9,667 nucleotides of DNA from Dehalococcoidia bacterium. GTDB taxonomy: Bacteria; Chloroflexota; Dehalococcoidia; Dehalococcoidales; E44-bin46. The notes beneath the pieces were generated by a model that did no database searches, was not told the origin of the DNA, and saw nothing but the letters and a program-made list of their open reading frames with translations. This document shows positions 1-6,577 of this stretch, one piece after another (the first letter of the stretch is position 1; each line of letters begins with the position of its first letter). The translations under genes and the position numbers were made by a program. Location: the NCBI GenBank assembly GCA_030634425.1, contig DAOWAU010000017.1, forward strand, positions 1 to 9,667, given 5' to 3'.

Positions 1-319
1 ATACCTTTCCATTAACGGTATCAAAGGGCACTCCAAAATCGACGAGGTCGGCAATACGAACTGGGGCCTTGTTGACTAAGATACGCACTGCCTCTGTATT
101 ACACAAGCCGTCTCCAGCAGCTACAGTATCCTTAAAGTGCTTCTCTGGGGAATCATTCTTGCCTATGGCGGCGGCGATACCCCCTTGAGCATATTTGGTA
201 TTACAGTCATCGATACTGCCTTTGGTTATAATCAGCACACTCCCCTGCTTTTTTGCCAGTAGGGCAGTGTACAGCCCGGCAATACCACTACCCACGATAA
301 CGTAATCATATCGCTTCAT
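1..319 (-). CDS. nadB: L-aspartate oxidase-like flavoprotein, N-terminal part (3' end outside window)
   Basis: The visible 106 residues start MKRYDYVIVGSGIAGL, a Rossmann FAD-binding fingerprint (GSGIAG at residues 10-15). YAQGGIAAAIG follows at about 43-53, then the H-x3-DT-x-AG-x-GLC stretch at about 60-73. This order is characteristic of L-aspartate oxidase, which oxidises aspartate to iminoaspartate for quinolinate and NAD synthesis and can use fumarate as electron acceptor without oxygen. The succinate dehydrogenase/fumarate reductase flavoprotein is the related alternative. The GGIAAA and AGDGLC spacing favours NadB, but the catalytic C-terminal half is outside the window. The ATG overlaps the fumarase beta stop codon by one base (TGATG), which suggests translational coupling. 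It is the last visible gene of the mdh-fumarase operon. A weak AGGA lies about 9 bases before the start. Confidence 0.82.
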   Translation of the reverse strand, partial: MKRYDYVIVGSGIAGLYTALLAKKQGSVLIITKGSIDDCNTKYAQGGIAAAIGKNDSPEKHFKDTVAAGDGLCNTEAVRILVNKAPVRIADLVDFGVPFDTVNGKV

Positions 320-870
320 CAGGTTATCCTATACTTGGCTTTTCCCTGTTGATAGAGGTCTCCGCCATAGATATCATTTACTACCGTGACGGGGAGGTCT
401 TCTACCTCTAATCGGCGAAGTGCTTCAGCTCCCAGCTCCTCGTAGGCTATTACCTCTGATTTCTTTATGCTTTTAGAGATGAGGGCGCCGGCACCACCGA
501 TGGCGCCAAAATATACTGCCTTATGTTCCTTCATAGCCTTCCTTACCGCTGAAGAGCGCATTCCTTTGCCAATCATCCCTTTAAGCCCCTCCGCTATCAG
601 GCGGGGCGAGTAGCTATCCATGCGGCCGCTAGTAGTAGGGCCAGCCGACCCAGTTGGTTGCTCTGGCCTAGAGGGGCTGGGACCAGTAAAATATATCGTC
701 TGCCCCCTGATGTCAAATGGCAGGCTCTTTCCTTGATCTAGAGCCTCGACTATTCTCTTGTGGGCAGCATCCCGACCGGCATAGATAACACCGGTGAGCA
801 AAACCTCGTCCCCAGCTTTAAGGTCTTTCAAGGTTTCGTCGGTGAGAGGGAGCGTAATCTTCTTAACCAT
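319..870 (-). CDS. Fumarate hydratase class I, beta subunit (C-terminal type)
   Basis: This is the 183-residue beta subunit of the two-subunit iron-sulfur fumarase/tartrate dehydratase family, which hydrates fumarate to malate reversibly in the cytoplasm. Visible family motifs are AGRDAAHKR near residue 31, GPTTSGRMDSY at about 77-87 (the signature loop of the swivelling domain), GAIGGAGAL at 122-130, and VVNDIYGGDLY near the C-terminus. Length is normal for a stand-alone beta subunit. I chose the ATG at 870, which lies 13 bases after the alpha stop behind AGGGAAGG. An in-frame GTG at 912 would add 14 unconserved residues and overlap alpha by 29 bases. L-tartrate dehydratase beta is the alternative specificity, but the adjacent malate dehydrogenase supports fumarase. 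Confidence 0.92.
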   Translation of the reverse strand: MVKKITLPLTDETLKDLKAGDEVLLTGVIYAGRDAAHKRIVEALDQGKSLPFDIRGQTIYFTGPSPSRPEQPTGSAGPTTSGRMDSYSPRLIAEGLKGMIGKGMRSSAVRKAMKEHKAVYFGAIGGAGALISKSIKKSEVIAYEELGAEALRRLEVEDLPVTVVNDIYGGDLYQQGKAKYRIT

Positions 871-872
871 TG

Positions 873-880
873 CCTTCCCT
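873..880 (-). promoter_or_regulatory. Ribosome binding site deciding the fumarase beta start
   Basis: On the minus strand AGGGAAGG ends two bases before the ATG at 870, and its AGGG core is six bases away. It sits in the short gap after the fumarase alpha stop codon and supports ATG 870 over the upstream in-frame GTG at 912. Confidence 0.55.
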
Positions 881-883
881 GAT

Positions 884-1729
884 TTAAGTGATTGCTTCTT
901 TATGCCGAGCACACCAGCATTGCAGATTCACTGCTGCTGGCAGGCTAGCGATATGAGCGGGGATAACCTCAGCGTGAACTGCTAAAGCGGTGATTCTACC
1001 GCCATATCCCATGGGCCCGATGCCTAGTTTATTGACTCGTTTGAGGACCTCTTTTTCCAGCTCGGCAACTTCGCCATCTGGGTGGGGCTGGCCTACTTTA
1101 CGTAATAATGCTTTCTTAGCCAGCATGAGGGTCTTCTCCGCTGTTCCTCCGATGCCGATACCGATGATAATGGGGGGGCAGGGATTGCCGCCTGCCGCAT
1201 CAACCGTCTTGACCACAAAGTCGATAATTCCTTGTCGGCCCTGCGCTGGGTATAGCATAGCCAGGCGGGACATATTCTCACCACCACCGCCCTTGGGCAT
1301 TACGCTGATTTTGAGCCTGTCCCCGAGGACGATATCGGTATGGATAATAGCCGGCGTATTATCTTTGGTGTTGATTCTAGCAGAGAAAGGCTGGCGCACT
1401 ATGGACTTACGCAGATAACCTTCATGGTATCCTTGTCTTACTCCCTCATTTATTGCCTTATGCAGGTCGCCACCGATTATATGGACTTCCTGCCCCAGTT
1501 CCAGAAAGACCACCGCCATTCCCGTATCCTGGCAGAGAGGAAATTCTCCCTCGGCCGATACATCAGTATTTTCTAGCATCCTATCCAGCACCTCACGCCC
1601 AACGGGCGATTCTTCAACCTCTCGTGCCTGCTTGAGCGAGTCCAGCACATCCTCAGGGAGGTGATAGCAAGCCTCCTGAAAGAGGCGAGCTATGACACTG
1701 GTTATTTTCTTAACATTGATAGCCCTCAT
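884..1729 (-). CDS. Fumarate hydratase class I, alpha subunit (N-terminal, [4Fe-4S] binding)
   Basis: This 281-residue protein is the cluster-carrying subunit of the two-subunit fumarase. The three expected [4Fe-4S] ligands are visible: Cys66 in FPLCQDTGM, Cys184 in GGNPCPPIIIG, and Cys271 in AVNLQCWCARH. Cys273 is a possible neighbour of the third ligand. Other family motifs are MPKGGGGENMS at about 144-154, GIGIGGTAEK near 190, and KLGIGPMGYGGR near 234. A labile cluster of this kind implies an anaerobic or microaerobic cell. The ATG at 1729 is preceded by GAGGTG eight bases upstream. The gene starts 19 bases after the mdh stop, so both are probably on one mRNA. With the beta subunit it forms the complete enzyme. 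L-tartrate dehydratase alpha is the main alternative. Confidence 0.94.
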   Translation of the reverse strand: MRAINVKKITSVIARLFQEACYHLPEDVLDSLKQAREVEESPVGREVLDRMLENTDVSAEGEFPLCQDTGMAVVFLELGQEVHIIGGDLHKAINEGVRQGYHEGYLRKSIVRQPFSARINTKDNTPAIIHTDIVLGDRLKISVMPKGGGGENMSRLAMLYPAQGRQGIIDFVVKTVDAAGGNPCPPIIIGIGIGGTAEKTLMLAKKALLRKVGQPHPDGEVAELEKEVLKRVNKLGIGPMGYGGRITALAVHAEVIPAHIASLPAAVNLQCWCARHKEAIT

Positions 1730-1748
1730 AGTGTTTTCACCTCTTTCC

Positions 1749-2675
1749 CTATAGCTTCATAGTCTTCACCAGTTGCTTTACCGTCTCGGCTGAGTCTATC
1801 AGGGCTGCTCTCTCCTCGTCGGTTAGCTCCAGCTCTATTATCTGCTCAATGCCGTTCCTGCCCAGTTTTACCGGGACGGTGAGGACGGTGTCCTTGATTC
1901 CATATTCTTCGTCCAGGTAGGTGGCGCAGGGCAGGATTTGCTTCTTATCTAGGATTATAGCATCTACCATGTGGGCGACGGAGGCGGAAGGGGCATAAAA
2001 GGCGCTGCCGGTTTTGAGTAAACCCACAATTTCAGCGCCGCCCTTTATAGTGCGCTCAACCAGTTTGTTGATGGTTTCTTGGGGCAGGAGTTCGGTTATG
2101 GGGACGCCGCCGACCGTGGATAGCCTGGGGATAACCACCATGGCTTCACCATGCTGCCCCAGGATGCAGGCAAATACATCTTTTACCGATACATCAAGCT
2201 CAGCGGCGATGAAGCTTCTAAGTCGGCTGGTATCCAGCACACCGGATAAGCCGAGCACTCTGTTTCGCGGAAACTGACTGATGTTGATAGCCAGATGGGT
2301 CATAGCATCTATGGGGTTGGTAACCATAGTGATGATGCAATTGGGTGAATAGTTCACTACATTACGGATAACCTCGGTGATGACGTTCATATTAGCTTGT
2401 AGCAGCTCATCACGGCCCATACCTGGTTTTCTGGCAAGGCCTGAGGTAACCACCACCACATCTGAGTCAGCTGTTTCCTGGTAGCTATTAGTTCCGGTGA
2501 TGCGGATGTCAAATCCACCTATAGGTGCTGACTCCATAATATCCAGGGCTTTACCTTGGGGTAGACCCTCGATAACGTCTACCAGGACTATATCAGCGTA
2601 GCCCCTCTCGGCAATTCGCTGAGCGCAGGAGGCGCCGACATTTCCAGCACCAATAATGCTAATTTTGTTGTTCAT
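1749..2675 (-). CDS. mdh: Malate dehydrogenase, NAD-dependent, LDH-like type
   Basis: This 308-residue cytoplasmic enzyme interconverts malate and oxaloacetate. The N-terminal Rossmann fold has G9-x-G11-x-x-G14, and Asp33 closes the second strand, indicating NAD rather than NADP. The substrate loop ARKPGMGR carries Arg82 and Arg88, the malate-type arginines; lactate dehydrogenases have Gln at the first position. Asp148 and Arg151 in GVLDTSRLR form the usual relay pair, and His175 in GQHGEAM is the catalytic base. The residue two after His is Glu177 where the family normally has Asp. From memory the sequence most resembles the Chloroflexus-type tetrameric enzyme. GGGAG lies a few bases before the ATG. 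It is the first gene of the mdh-fumarase-nadB operon, with a good promoter at 2739-2768. Confidence 0.95.
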   Translation of the reverse strand: MNNKISIIGAGNVGASCAQRIAERGYADIVLVDVIEGLPQGKALDIMESAPIGGFDIRITGTNSYQETADSDVVVVTSGLARKPGMGRDELLQANMNVITEVIRNVVNYSPNCIITMVTNPIDAMTHLAINISQFPRNRVLGLSGVLDTSRLRSFIAAELDVSVKDVFACILGQHGEAMVVIPRLSTVGGVPITELLPQETINKLVERTIKGGAEIVGLLKTGSAFYAPSASVAHMVDAIILDKKQILPCATYLDEEYGIKDTVLTVPVKLGRNGIEQIIELELTDEERAALIDSAETVKQLVKTMKL

Positions 2676-2715
2676 TGCTTCTCCCTTGGTTTTTTAATCA
2701 CAGTGGCACTTTCAG

Positions 2716-2734
2716 CCGATGCCCCATCCATCGG
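2716..2734 (-). promoter_or_regulatory. Inverted repeat at the mdh transcription start (possible operator or leader hairpin)
   Basis: CCGATG and CATCGG form perfect 6-base arms around a 7-base loop (2716-2721 and 2729-2734). It lies just downstream of the predicted -10 box, over the likely start site. It could bind a repressor as DNA or form a hairpin at the 5' end of the mRNA. Sequence alone does not distinguish the two. Confidence 0.35.
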
Positions 2735-2738
2735 GTGT

Positions 2739-2768
2739 ATTATACTTTAATTCTGCTTCTTCGGTAAA
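2739..2768 (-). promoter_or_regulatory. Predicted promoter of the mdh-fumarase-nadB operon
   Basis: Read on the minus strand, TTTACC (2768-2763, four of six matches to TTGACA) is followed after 18 bases by a perfect TATAAT (2744-2739). Transcription would start near 2732, giving a leader of about 57 bases before the mdh ATG. Confidence 0.6.
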
Positions 2769-2925
2769 CATTTATTGTTAACGGAGTGGGGTGGTTCGCC
2801 AGGGCAGACACCCAGCTTGCCTCTTTGGCATAAGTTGATTATACTTGGTTTTAGTTTCGCTGTTGCCCCCCATTCTGGGTGGCGTCCATTTGAGGAGTTG
2901 GGTTTGTTTAACCAGTCCAAGGCTT

Positions 2926-2954
2926 TTGACAAAACCACATTGGCTGCTTAAAGT
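2926..2954 (+). promoter_or_regulatory. Predicted promoter of the cupin/dehydrogenase operon
   Basis: A perfect TTGACA at 2926-2931 is followed after exactly 17 bases by TAAAGT at 2949-2954 (four of six matches to TATAAT). Transcription would begin near 2961, about 43 bases before the cupin ATG. Confidence 0.6.
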
Positions 2955-2957
2955 GTC

Positions 2958-2970
2958 CATGCTAGGCATG
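2958..2970 (+). promoter_or_regulatory. 13-base palindrome at the predicted cupin transcription start
   Basis: CATGC-TAG-GCATG is a perfect inverted repeat with 5-base arms and a 3-base centre. It covers the predicted +1 of the promoter at 2926-2954, a position typical of a repressor operator. The arms are short, so chance occurrence is possible. Confidence 0.35.
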
Positions 2971-3003
2971 TCCAATCATAAATTTCCATCACGGAGGCTT
3001 TAG

Positions 3004-3354
3004 ATGAAACTAACCAGTCTGGATAAGGTTGCCAGGGTAAAGGTAGACATGGAGGGGGCAAAAGATGTCTACAAGCAAGTTCCCCTATCAAGAAGTGATG
3101 GTTCACCGAAGTTTTCCTTTCGGGTATTTACCATTGAGTCGAACGGCCATACTCCGTTTCATGAACACCCCTTTGAACATATGAATTATGTGATACAGGG
3201 TCACGGTGCTGTTGTCACAAAAAGCGGTGAGGAACGCGAGATAAAGAAAGGCGACTTCGTCTTGGTCCTTCCCAATGAAAAACACCAGTACAGGAATACA
3301 TCACAGGACGAATTACTAATCCTGATCTGTGCTGTTCCTAAGGAGTTTGAATAA
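3004..3354 (+). CDS. Small single-domain cupin, four-histidine metal site
   Basis: This 116-residue protein is one cupin beta-barrel. The metal ligands appear to be His53, His55 and His59 in FHEHPFEHMNYVIQG and His94 in PNEKHQYRN. Histidine thus sits where many cupins have the glutamate of the HxH-x3-4-E motif. From memory the Thermotoga manganese cupin TM1287 has the same four-His set and similar length. The pattern LPNEKHQYRN near residues 89-98 is the second conserved cupin motif. There is no signal peptide, so it should be cytoplasmic. The ATG follows GGAGG with six bases between. It precedes the D-2-hydroxyacid dehydrogenase by 72 bases, probably on the same mRNA. The reaction or ligand is not known; sugar or acid isomerase, dioxygenase or sensor roles are all possible. 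Confidence 0.88.
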   Translation: MKLTSLDKVARVKVDMEGAKDVYKQVPLSRSDGSPKFSFRVFTIESNGHTPFHEHPFEHMNYVIQGHGAVVTKSGEEREIKKGDFVLVLPNEKHQYRNTSQDELLILICAVPKEFE

Positions 3355-3414
3355 AAGGTCTTTAGCACCGTCCCTTTACGGGTTGAGGGTGTTTAACAAC
3401 AAAACACTATTTAT

Positions 3415-3421
3415 GAGGAGG
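3415..3421 (+). promoter_or_regulatory. Ribosome binding site deciding a TTG start
   Basis: GAGGAGG lies five bases before the TTG at 3427. No other start codon at this distance keeps the conserved N-terminal strand KVFVTRDI, so the TTG start is well supported. Confidence 0.75.
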
Positions 3422-3426
3422 ATAAA

Positions 3427-4431
3427 TTGAAACCAAAAGTTTTTGTGACTAGGGATATCAGGAAGATTGCTGGAGGGGAGGTCTTGAATTCAGCAGAGGC
3501 AGAGTGTGAGTTAGAGATATTCCCCCATGACACAGGAATTGAAAGAAGTGAACTTCTGGAGAAGGTGAGAGACAAAGAAGGGCTTATTTGCCTTATTGGT
3601 GACCCAGCTATTGATAAAGAGGTAATGGAGGCGGGGAAGAATTTAAAGGTAATTGCCAATTACGGCGTAGGATTTGATCATATCGATATTGAAGCTGCTA
3701 CTTCAAGAGGTATATTTGTTACCAATACCCCCTCTGAGGATATCGGTGTTGCTGTGGCAGAGTCGGCTTGGGCCCTGTTGCTGGCGATAACCCAGCAGAT
3801 TCTTATAGGGGATAGAGATGTCAGGGCTGGTAAGTATAAGGGCTGGGACCCAGCCAAATGGATAGGAGCTGACATTTTTGGAAAAACACTTGGCATTGTT
3901 GGCTTAGGCAAAATAGGCCAGGAAGTGGCTCGGAGGGGGCAGGGGTGGAATCTGCGGCTCCTGTATTATGATGTCATTATCATAGACCCTAAAATAGAAC
4001 AGGAATTAAGGTTAGAGAGAGTCTCTCTAGAAACTCTGCTTAAGGAATCGGATTTTATCACCCTGCATTGTCCATTAATCCCGGGAAAGACATTCCATCT
4101 CATTGGTGAGAAAGAGTTATCTATAATGAAACCCGGGGCTTATATTGTTAACACCAGCCGTGGTCCTGTTATTGACGAAAAGGCATTGGTTAAGGCTCTT
4201 AAAGCAGGGCGTATCGCCGGAGCTGCCCTGGATGTTTATGAGGATGAGCCTCGTCTCAGCGAGGGGTTGGCTGACCTTGATAATGTGATTCTTACCCCTC
4301 ATCTGGCCAGCGCCAGCGTAAGGTCCAGAACGGCATATGCCACTTTGGCTGTAAAAAATCTATTAGCCGGGCTGCGAGGGGAGATTCCCCCAAACCTGGT
4401 AAATACGGAGCTAGCAAAGGGTCGGGCCTAG
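3427..4431 (+). CDS. D-isomer-specific 2-hydroxyacid dehydrogenase (glyoxylate/hydroxypyruvate reductase-like)
   Basis: This 334-residue cytoplasmic oxidoreductase reduces a 2-oxo acid to the D-2-hydroxy acid, or the reverse. The split catalytic domain begins KPKVFVTRDI. The central NAD domain carries GLGKIG at residues 159-164, with Asp182 at the end of the following strand, favouring NADH. The catalytic triad is visible: Arg245 in NTSRGPVID, Glu274 in DVYEDEP, and His292 in LTPHLASAS. NYGVGFDHID at 78-87 is the typical substrate-loop region. The length fits the GyaR/phosphoglycerate dehydrogenase short form, with no ACT domain. The start is TTG behind a strong GAGGAGG. The true substrate (glyoxylate, hydroxypyruvate, 3-phosphoglycerate, D-lactate or another) cannot be read from sequence. 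Its partner is the upstream cupin. Confidence 0.93.
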   Translation: MKPKVFVTRDIRKIAGGEVLNSAEAECELEIFPHDTGIERSELLEKVRDKEGLICLIGDPAIDKEVMEAGKNLKVIANYGVGFDHIDIEAATSRGIFVTNTPSEDIGVAVAESAWALLLAITQQILIGDRDVRAGKYKGWDPAKWIGADIFGKTLGIVGLGKIGQEVARRGQGWNLRLLYYDVIIIDPKIEQELRLERVSLETLLKESDFITLHCPLIPGKTFHLIGEKELSIMKPGAYIVNTSRGPVIDEKALVKALKAGRIAGAALDVYEDEPRLSEGLADLDNVILTPHLASASVRSRTAYATLAVKNLLAGLRGEIPPNLVNTELAKGRA

Positions 4432-4472
4432 TTCGGCATATCCGTCATAAAGAGAGCGTCTCTAGAATAAAC

Positions 4473-4504
4473 TGATGGCGCCGGTTAAAACGCCGGCGCC
4501 ATCA
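4473..4504. terminator. GC-rich hairpin between convergent genes, probable bidirectional terminator
   Basis: Arms at 4473-4484 and 4493-4504 (TGATGGCGCCGG and its complement) pair over 12 bases without mismatch around an 8-base loop. The hairpin lies between the stop codons of the rightward dehydrogenase and the leftward aor gene. Neither side has a classical uninterrupted T-run directly after the stem, so termination efficiency is uncertain. A weaker 5-base hairpin (CTCAA/TTGAG, 4511-4528) with a short T-run in its loop follows on the right. Confidence 0.6.
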
Positions 4505-4549
4505 CTGTCTCTCAAGTGACTTTTTGAGGTTCCTTAAGATACAGATTCA

Positions 4550-6433
4550 CTATTCTCGGTAATCCTGACACTTAAAGCTAGAAGCTCTTTTGGCTTCCAA
4601 GCCATCTAGGCCTAATTCCGCGACCTTCTTGTTTGTCGGAACACCGTTGGCCCAGTCCTTCGTCTCCCAATACTCCTTCAAGATATCCTGCCACGGCGGT
4701 ACCTGTCCGGCAGCCCCGCCCTCTTTATGGGGGCGGGTGAAACGCTCTGGCATCACATTCTCTATCTCGGGGACAAGCCCGTTAGCTAGGTTAAACATGT
4801 GATGCAGGCACACTATGCGCTCCCCCATCTTTTGAGCCTCTTTCGGGGTTACATCCCAGCCGGTTATGGCATTTAGTATGTTAAGCTGGTCGGTCAGGTT
4901 TACATCGGAGAAGAAGTAGAAGAAGCACCAGGTAAGGCTGTTCCAAAATTCCTGGATATCCTGGTAGATAGCACTAACATATCCCTTCTTGGTGGCATCA
5001 TGGGGGTCCATTGTTTTGTCAATGCCCAATTCAGGGAGAAGAACGCCTAGCTCTGCTGCCTCAGCAAACCCGTGCAGGTGACATGCTCCCCTTGGCGAGG
5101 CTATAGTGGTTATGGTTTGACCGAAGAAAGCCCTTGGGTCGTGTGCCGCTGCCACCATTCCCATTACTTCCACAGCATATGGCTTAGACTTGGGTATTCT
5201 GTCAACGCAGGCCCTTATCCCTTCGGCTATCAGGTCTCCGATATCTTCCCTCTTAGCTACCTTCTCCGTCATCTTAACCAGGGCTTCACCATTACCCCAC
5301 TTCAGTTCCACCCCATCGGTATCCTCTTTGGTTATCAGACCCTTCTCATAGCATTCAAACGCCCAACCCAATAGCCCGCCAAGCTCAATGGTATCCATTC
5401 CATAGCGGTTGCAGAGGGCATTGGCTTTAGTAACTGCGGCCAGGTCTTCTATCAGGAGATTTGAGCCAATCATACCCAGGGTTTCATACTCTGGACCACT
5501 TGTCTCAGTGTCATGCTTCGTGTTGGTAATCCTCCTGTGACACCCCATGACACAATAGGGGCAAGCCCACGGTTTAATCTGGAGCTCCTCGGTTATCCTC
5601 GGAGTTCCTATCTTAGCTGCCCCTTCAGCCCAGTTATCCTGGGCAAAGTTCTTCATGGGGAGAAGACCGTTCTCTTCTCTGGGGACAACTGCCATAGCCT
5701 GACCATCCTGACGGTTTGCTTGGGTGAAGGGTGCCGCCTTAATCTTGGTCAGGACAGCATTATAGACCTCCTTAAGCTTGTCAGGGTCGGCAATGGGTGG
5801 CTTAAGAGTGCCTCTTATTACCAGTGCCTTAAGGTTCTTTGACCCCATCACCGCTCCCAGTCCACACCTGCCGAAAAACCCGTGCTTGTCATTTACTATA
5901 TTGGCAAGCCTCACTAGGTTCTCCCCAGCCGGACCGATGGAAACCACCGTAGCTTTGGTATCACCAACCGTCTCTTTTAGCGCATCTACTACCTGGTTGG
6001 TCTCCAGCCCCCAAAACTTGCTGCCGTCTCTAATCTCTGCTTTACCATCGTTAATCCACAGATAGACCGGCCTCTTGGCTTTCCCAGTGATAACCACGGC
6101 ATCGAAGCCAGCTCGCTTAAGCTCCGGGCCCATATGGCCTCCTGCCAGACTCATTCCCCAATAGCCGGTGAGCGGTGACTTAGCGGCAGCAATGCACCTT
6201 CCAGAGCTGGCGATAGCCGCTGCCTGATACGCTCCGGTGGCGAAGACAAGGACATTATCCGGCCCGAGGGCGTTGGTATTTTTGTCCACGCTGGGGTAGA
6301 TTATTCTGGCGGCCAGGCCAACTCCTCCCAGGTACTTTCTGGCAAAGCCTTCATCAAATGTCGCTACGCTCGTTTCTTCGCGGGAAAGGTCCACGCATAA
6401 GAGCTTTCCCCAATATCCTCCTTTTATCGCCAT
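4550..6433 (-). CDS. aor: Aldehyde:ferredoxin oxidoreductase (tungsten/molybdenum pterin enzyme)
   Basis: The 627-residue protein matches the AOR family from end to end. It should oxidise an aldehyde to a carboxylate and reduce ferredoxin, or run in reverse with low-potential electrons, in the cytoplasm. The N-terminal pterin-binding domain (about 1-210) shows KYLGGVGLAARI, GRCIAAAKSPLTGYWG at 78-93, GFDAVVITG and GLGAVMGSKNLKAL. The cluster ligands appear as Cys291, Cys294 and Cys298 (CPYCVMGC) plus Cys503 in NSLTWCFFYF. AAAHDPRAFFG and SPRGACHLHG, around 428-455, belong to the second cofactor-binding part. I chose ATG 6433, six bases after AAGGAGG; an in-frame TTG at 6478 would add an unconserved tail. 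It follows dctM after 144 bases. The substrate is unknown, and tungsten use is inferred from the family. Confidence 0.95.
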   Translation of the reverse strand: MAIKGGYWGKLLCVDLSREETSVATFDEGFARKYLGGVGLAARIIYPSVDKNTNALGPDNVLVFATGAYQAAAIASSGRCIAAAKSPLTGYWGMSLAGGHMGPELKRAGFDAVVITGKAKRPVYLWINDGKAEIRDGSKFWGLETNQVVDALKETVGDTKATVVSIGPAGENLVRLANIVNDKHGFFGRCGLGAVMGSKNLKALVIRGTLKPPIADPDKLKEVYNAVLTKIKAAPFTQANRQDGQAMAVVPREENGLLPMKNFAQDNWAEGAAKIGTPRITEELQIKPWACPYCVMGCHRRITNTKHDTETSGPEYETLGMIGSNLLIEDLAAVTKANALCNRYGMDTIELGGLLGWAFECYEKGLITKEDTDGVELKWGNGEALVKMTEKVAKREDIGDLIAEGIRACVDRIPKSKPYAVEVMGMVAAAHDPRAFFGQTITTIASPRGACHLHGFAEAAELGVLLPELGIDKTMDPHDATKKGYVSAIYQDIQEFWNSLTWCFFYFFSDVNLTDQLNILNAITGWDVTPKEAQKMGERIVCLHHMFNLANGLVPEIENVMPERFTRPHKEGGAAGQVPPWQDILKEYWETKDWANGVPTNKKVAELGLDGLEAKRASSFKCQDYRE

Positions 6434-6439
6434 AATATT

Positions 6440-6446
6440 CCTCCTT
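6440..6446 (-). promoter_or_regulatory. Ribosome binding site deciding the aor start
   Basis: AAGGAGG on the minus strand is spaced six bases from the ATG at 6433. The protein starts MAIKGGYWGKLLCVDLS, the usual AOR N-terminus, which confirms this start. Confidence 0.8.
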
Positions 6447-6532
6447 TCTGTGCTGTAATATCTCAAAGTGTCGCCCAATGCAAAGCATCAAAGGACACAC
6501 CAGTATCCGGCAATATAATATCTGTAGACTCT

Positions 6533-6575
6533 TCTGACAGATTCTACTGCCAGTGCCGATTCTATCATTGTCAGA
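6533..6575 (-). repeat. Inverted repeat just after the dctM stop codon
   Basis: TCTGACA (6533-6539) and TGTCAGA (6569-6575) are perfect 7-base arms separated by 29 bases. The stem starts three bases after the dctM stop. It could form an mRNA hairpin at the dctM-aor junction that changes the relative amount of aor message. There is no T-run, so it is not a clear terminator. Confidence 0.3.
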
Positions 6576-6577
6576 GG

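Larger units (their letters stand above)
2676..3003. other. Divergent intergenic regulatory region
   Basis: These 328 bases separate mdh (leftward) from the cupin gene (rightward). Each strand has a plausible sigma-70-type promoter with a small inverted repeat near its predicted start site, listed separately. The middle part, about 2790-2920, shows no convincing gene or RNA. Two short overlapping minus-strand reading frames (2747-2938 and 2778-2975) have no recognisable domain and overlap the promoters, so I do not count them as genes. Confidence 0.7.

Noticed and set aside
871..912. Longer fumarase beta starting at GTG 912
   Set aside because: The extra 14 residues are unconserved and overlap fumarase alpha, while ATG 870 has its own ribosome binding site.
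2798..2840. GCCA-GGCA ... TGCC-TGGC pairing in the intergenic region
   Set aside because: The arms are broken by unequal bulges and there is no supporting context, so chance is more likely than a structured RNA.
2747..2975. Two overlapping short minus-strand reading frames (63 and 65 codons) in the divergent intergenic region
   Set aside because: They cover promoter elements on both strands, have no recognisable domain, and their products look like translated non-coding DNA.
3355..3426. Possible terminator between cupin and dehydrogenase (CCCT/AGGG and CCGT/ACGG pairings)
   Set aside because: The stems are only four bases and lack a T-run; the two genes are more simply read as one transcript.
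6434..6478. Longer aor starting at TTG 6478
   Set aside because: The added residues run through the AAGGAGG site and precede the conserved AOR N-terminus.
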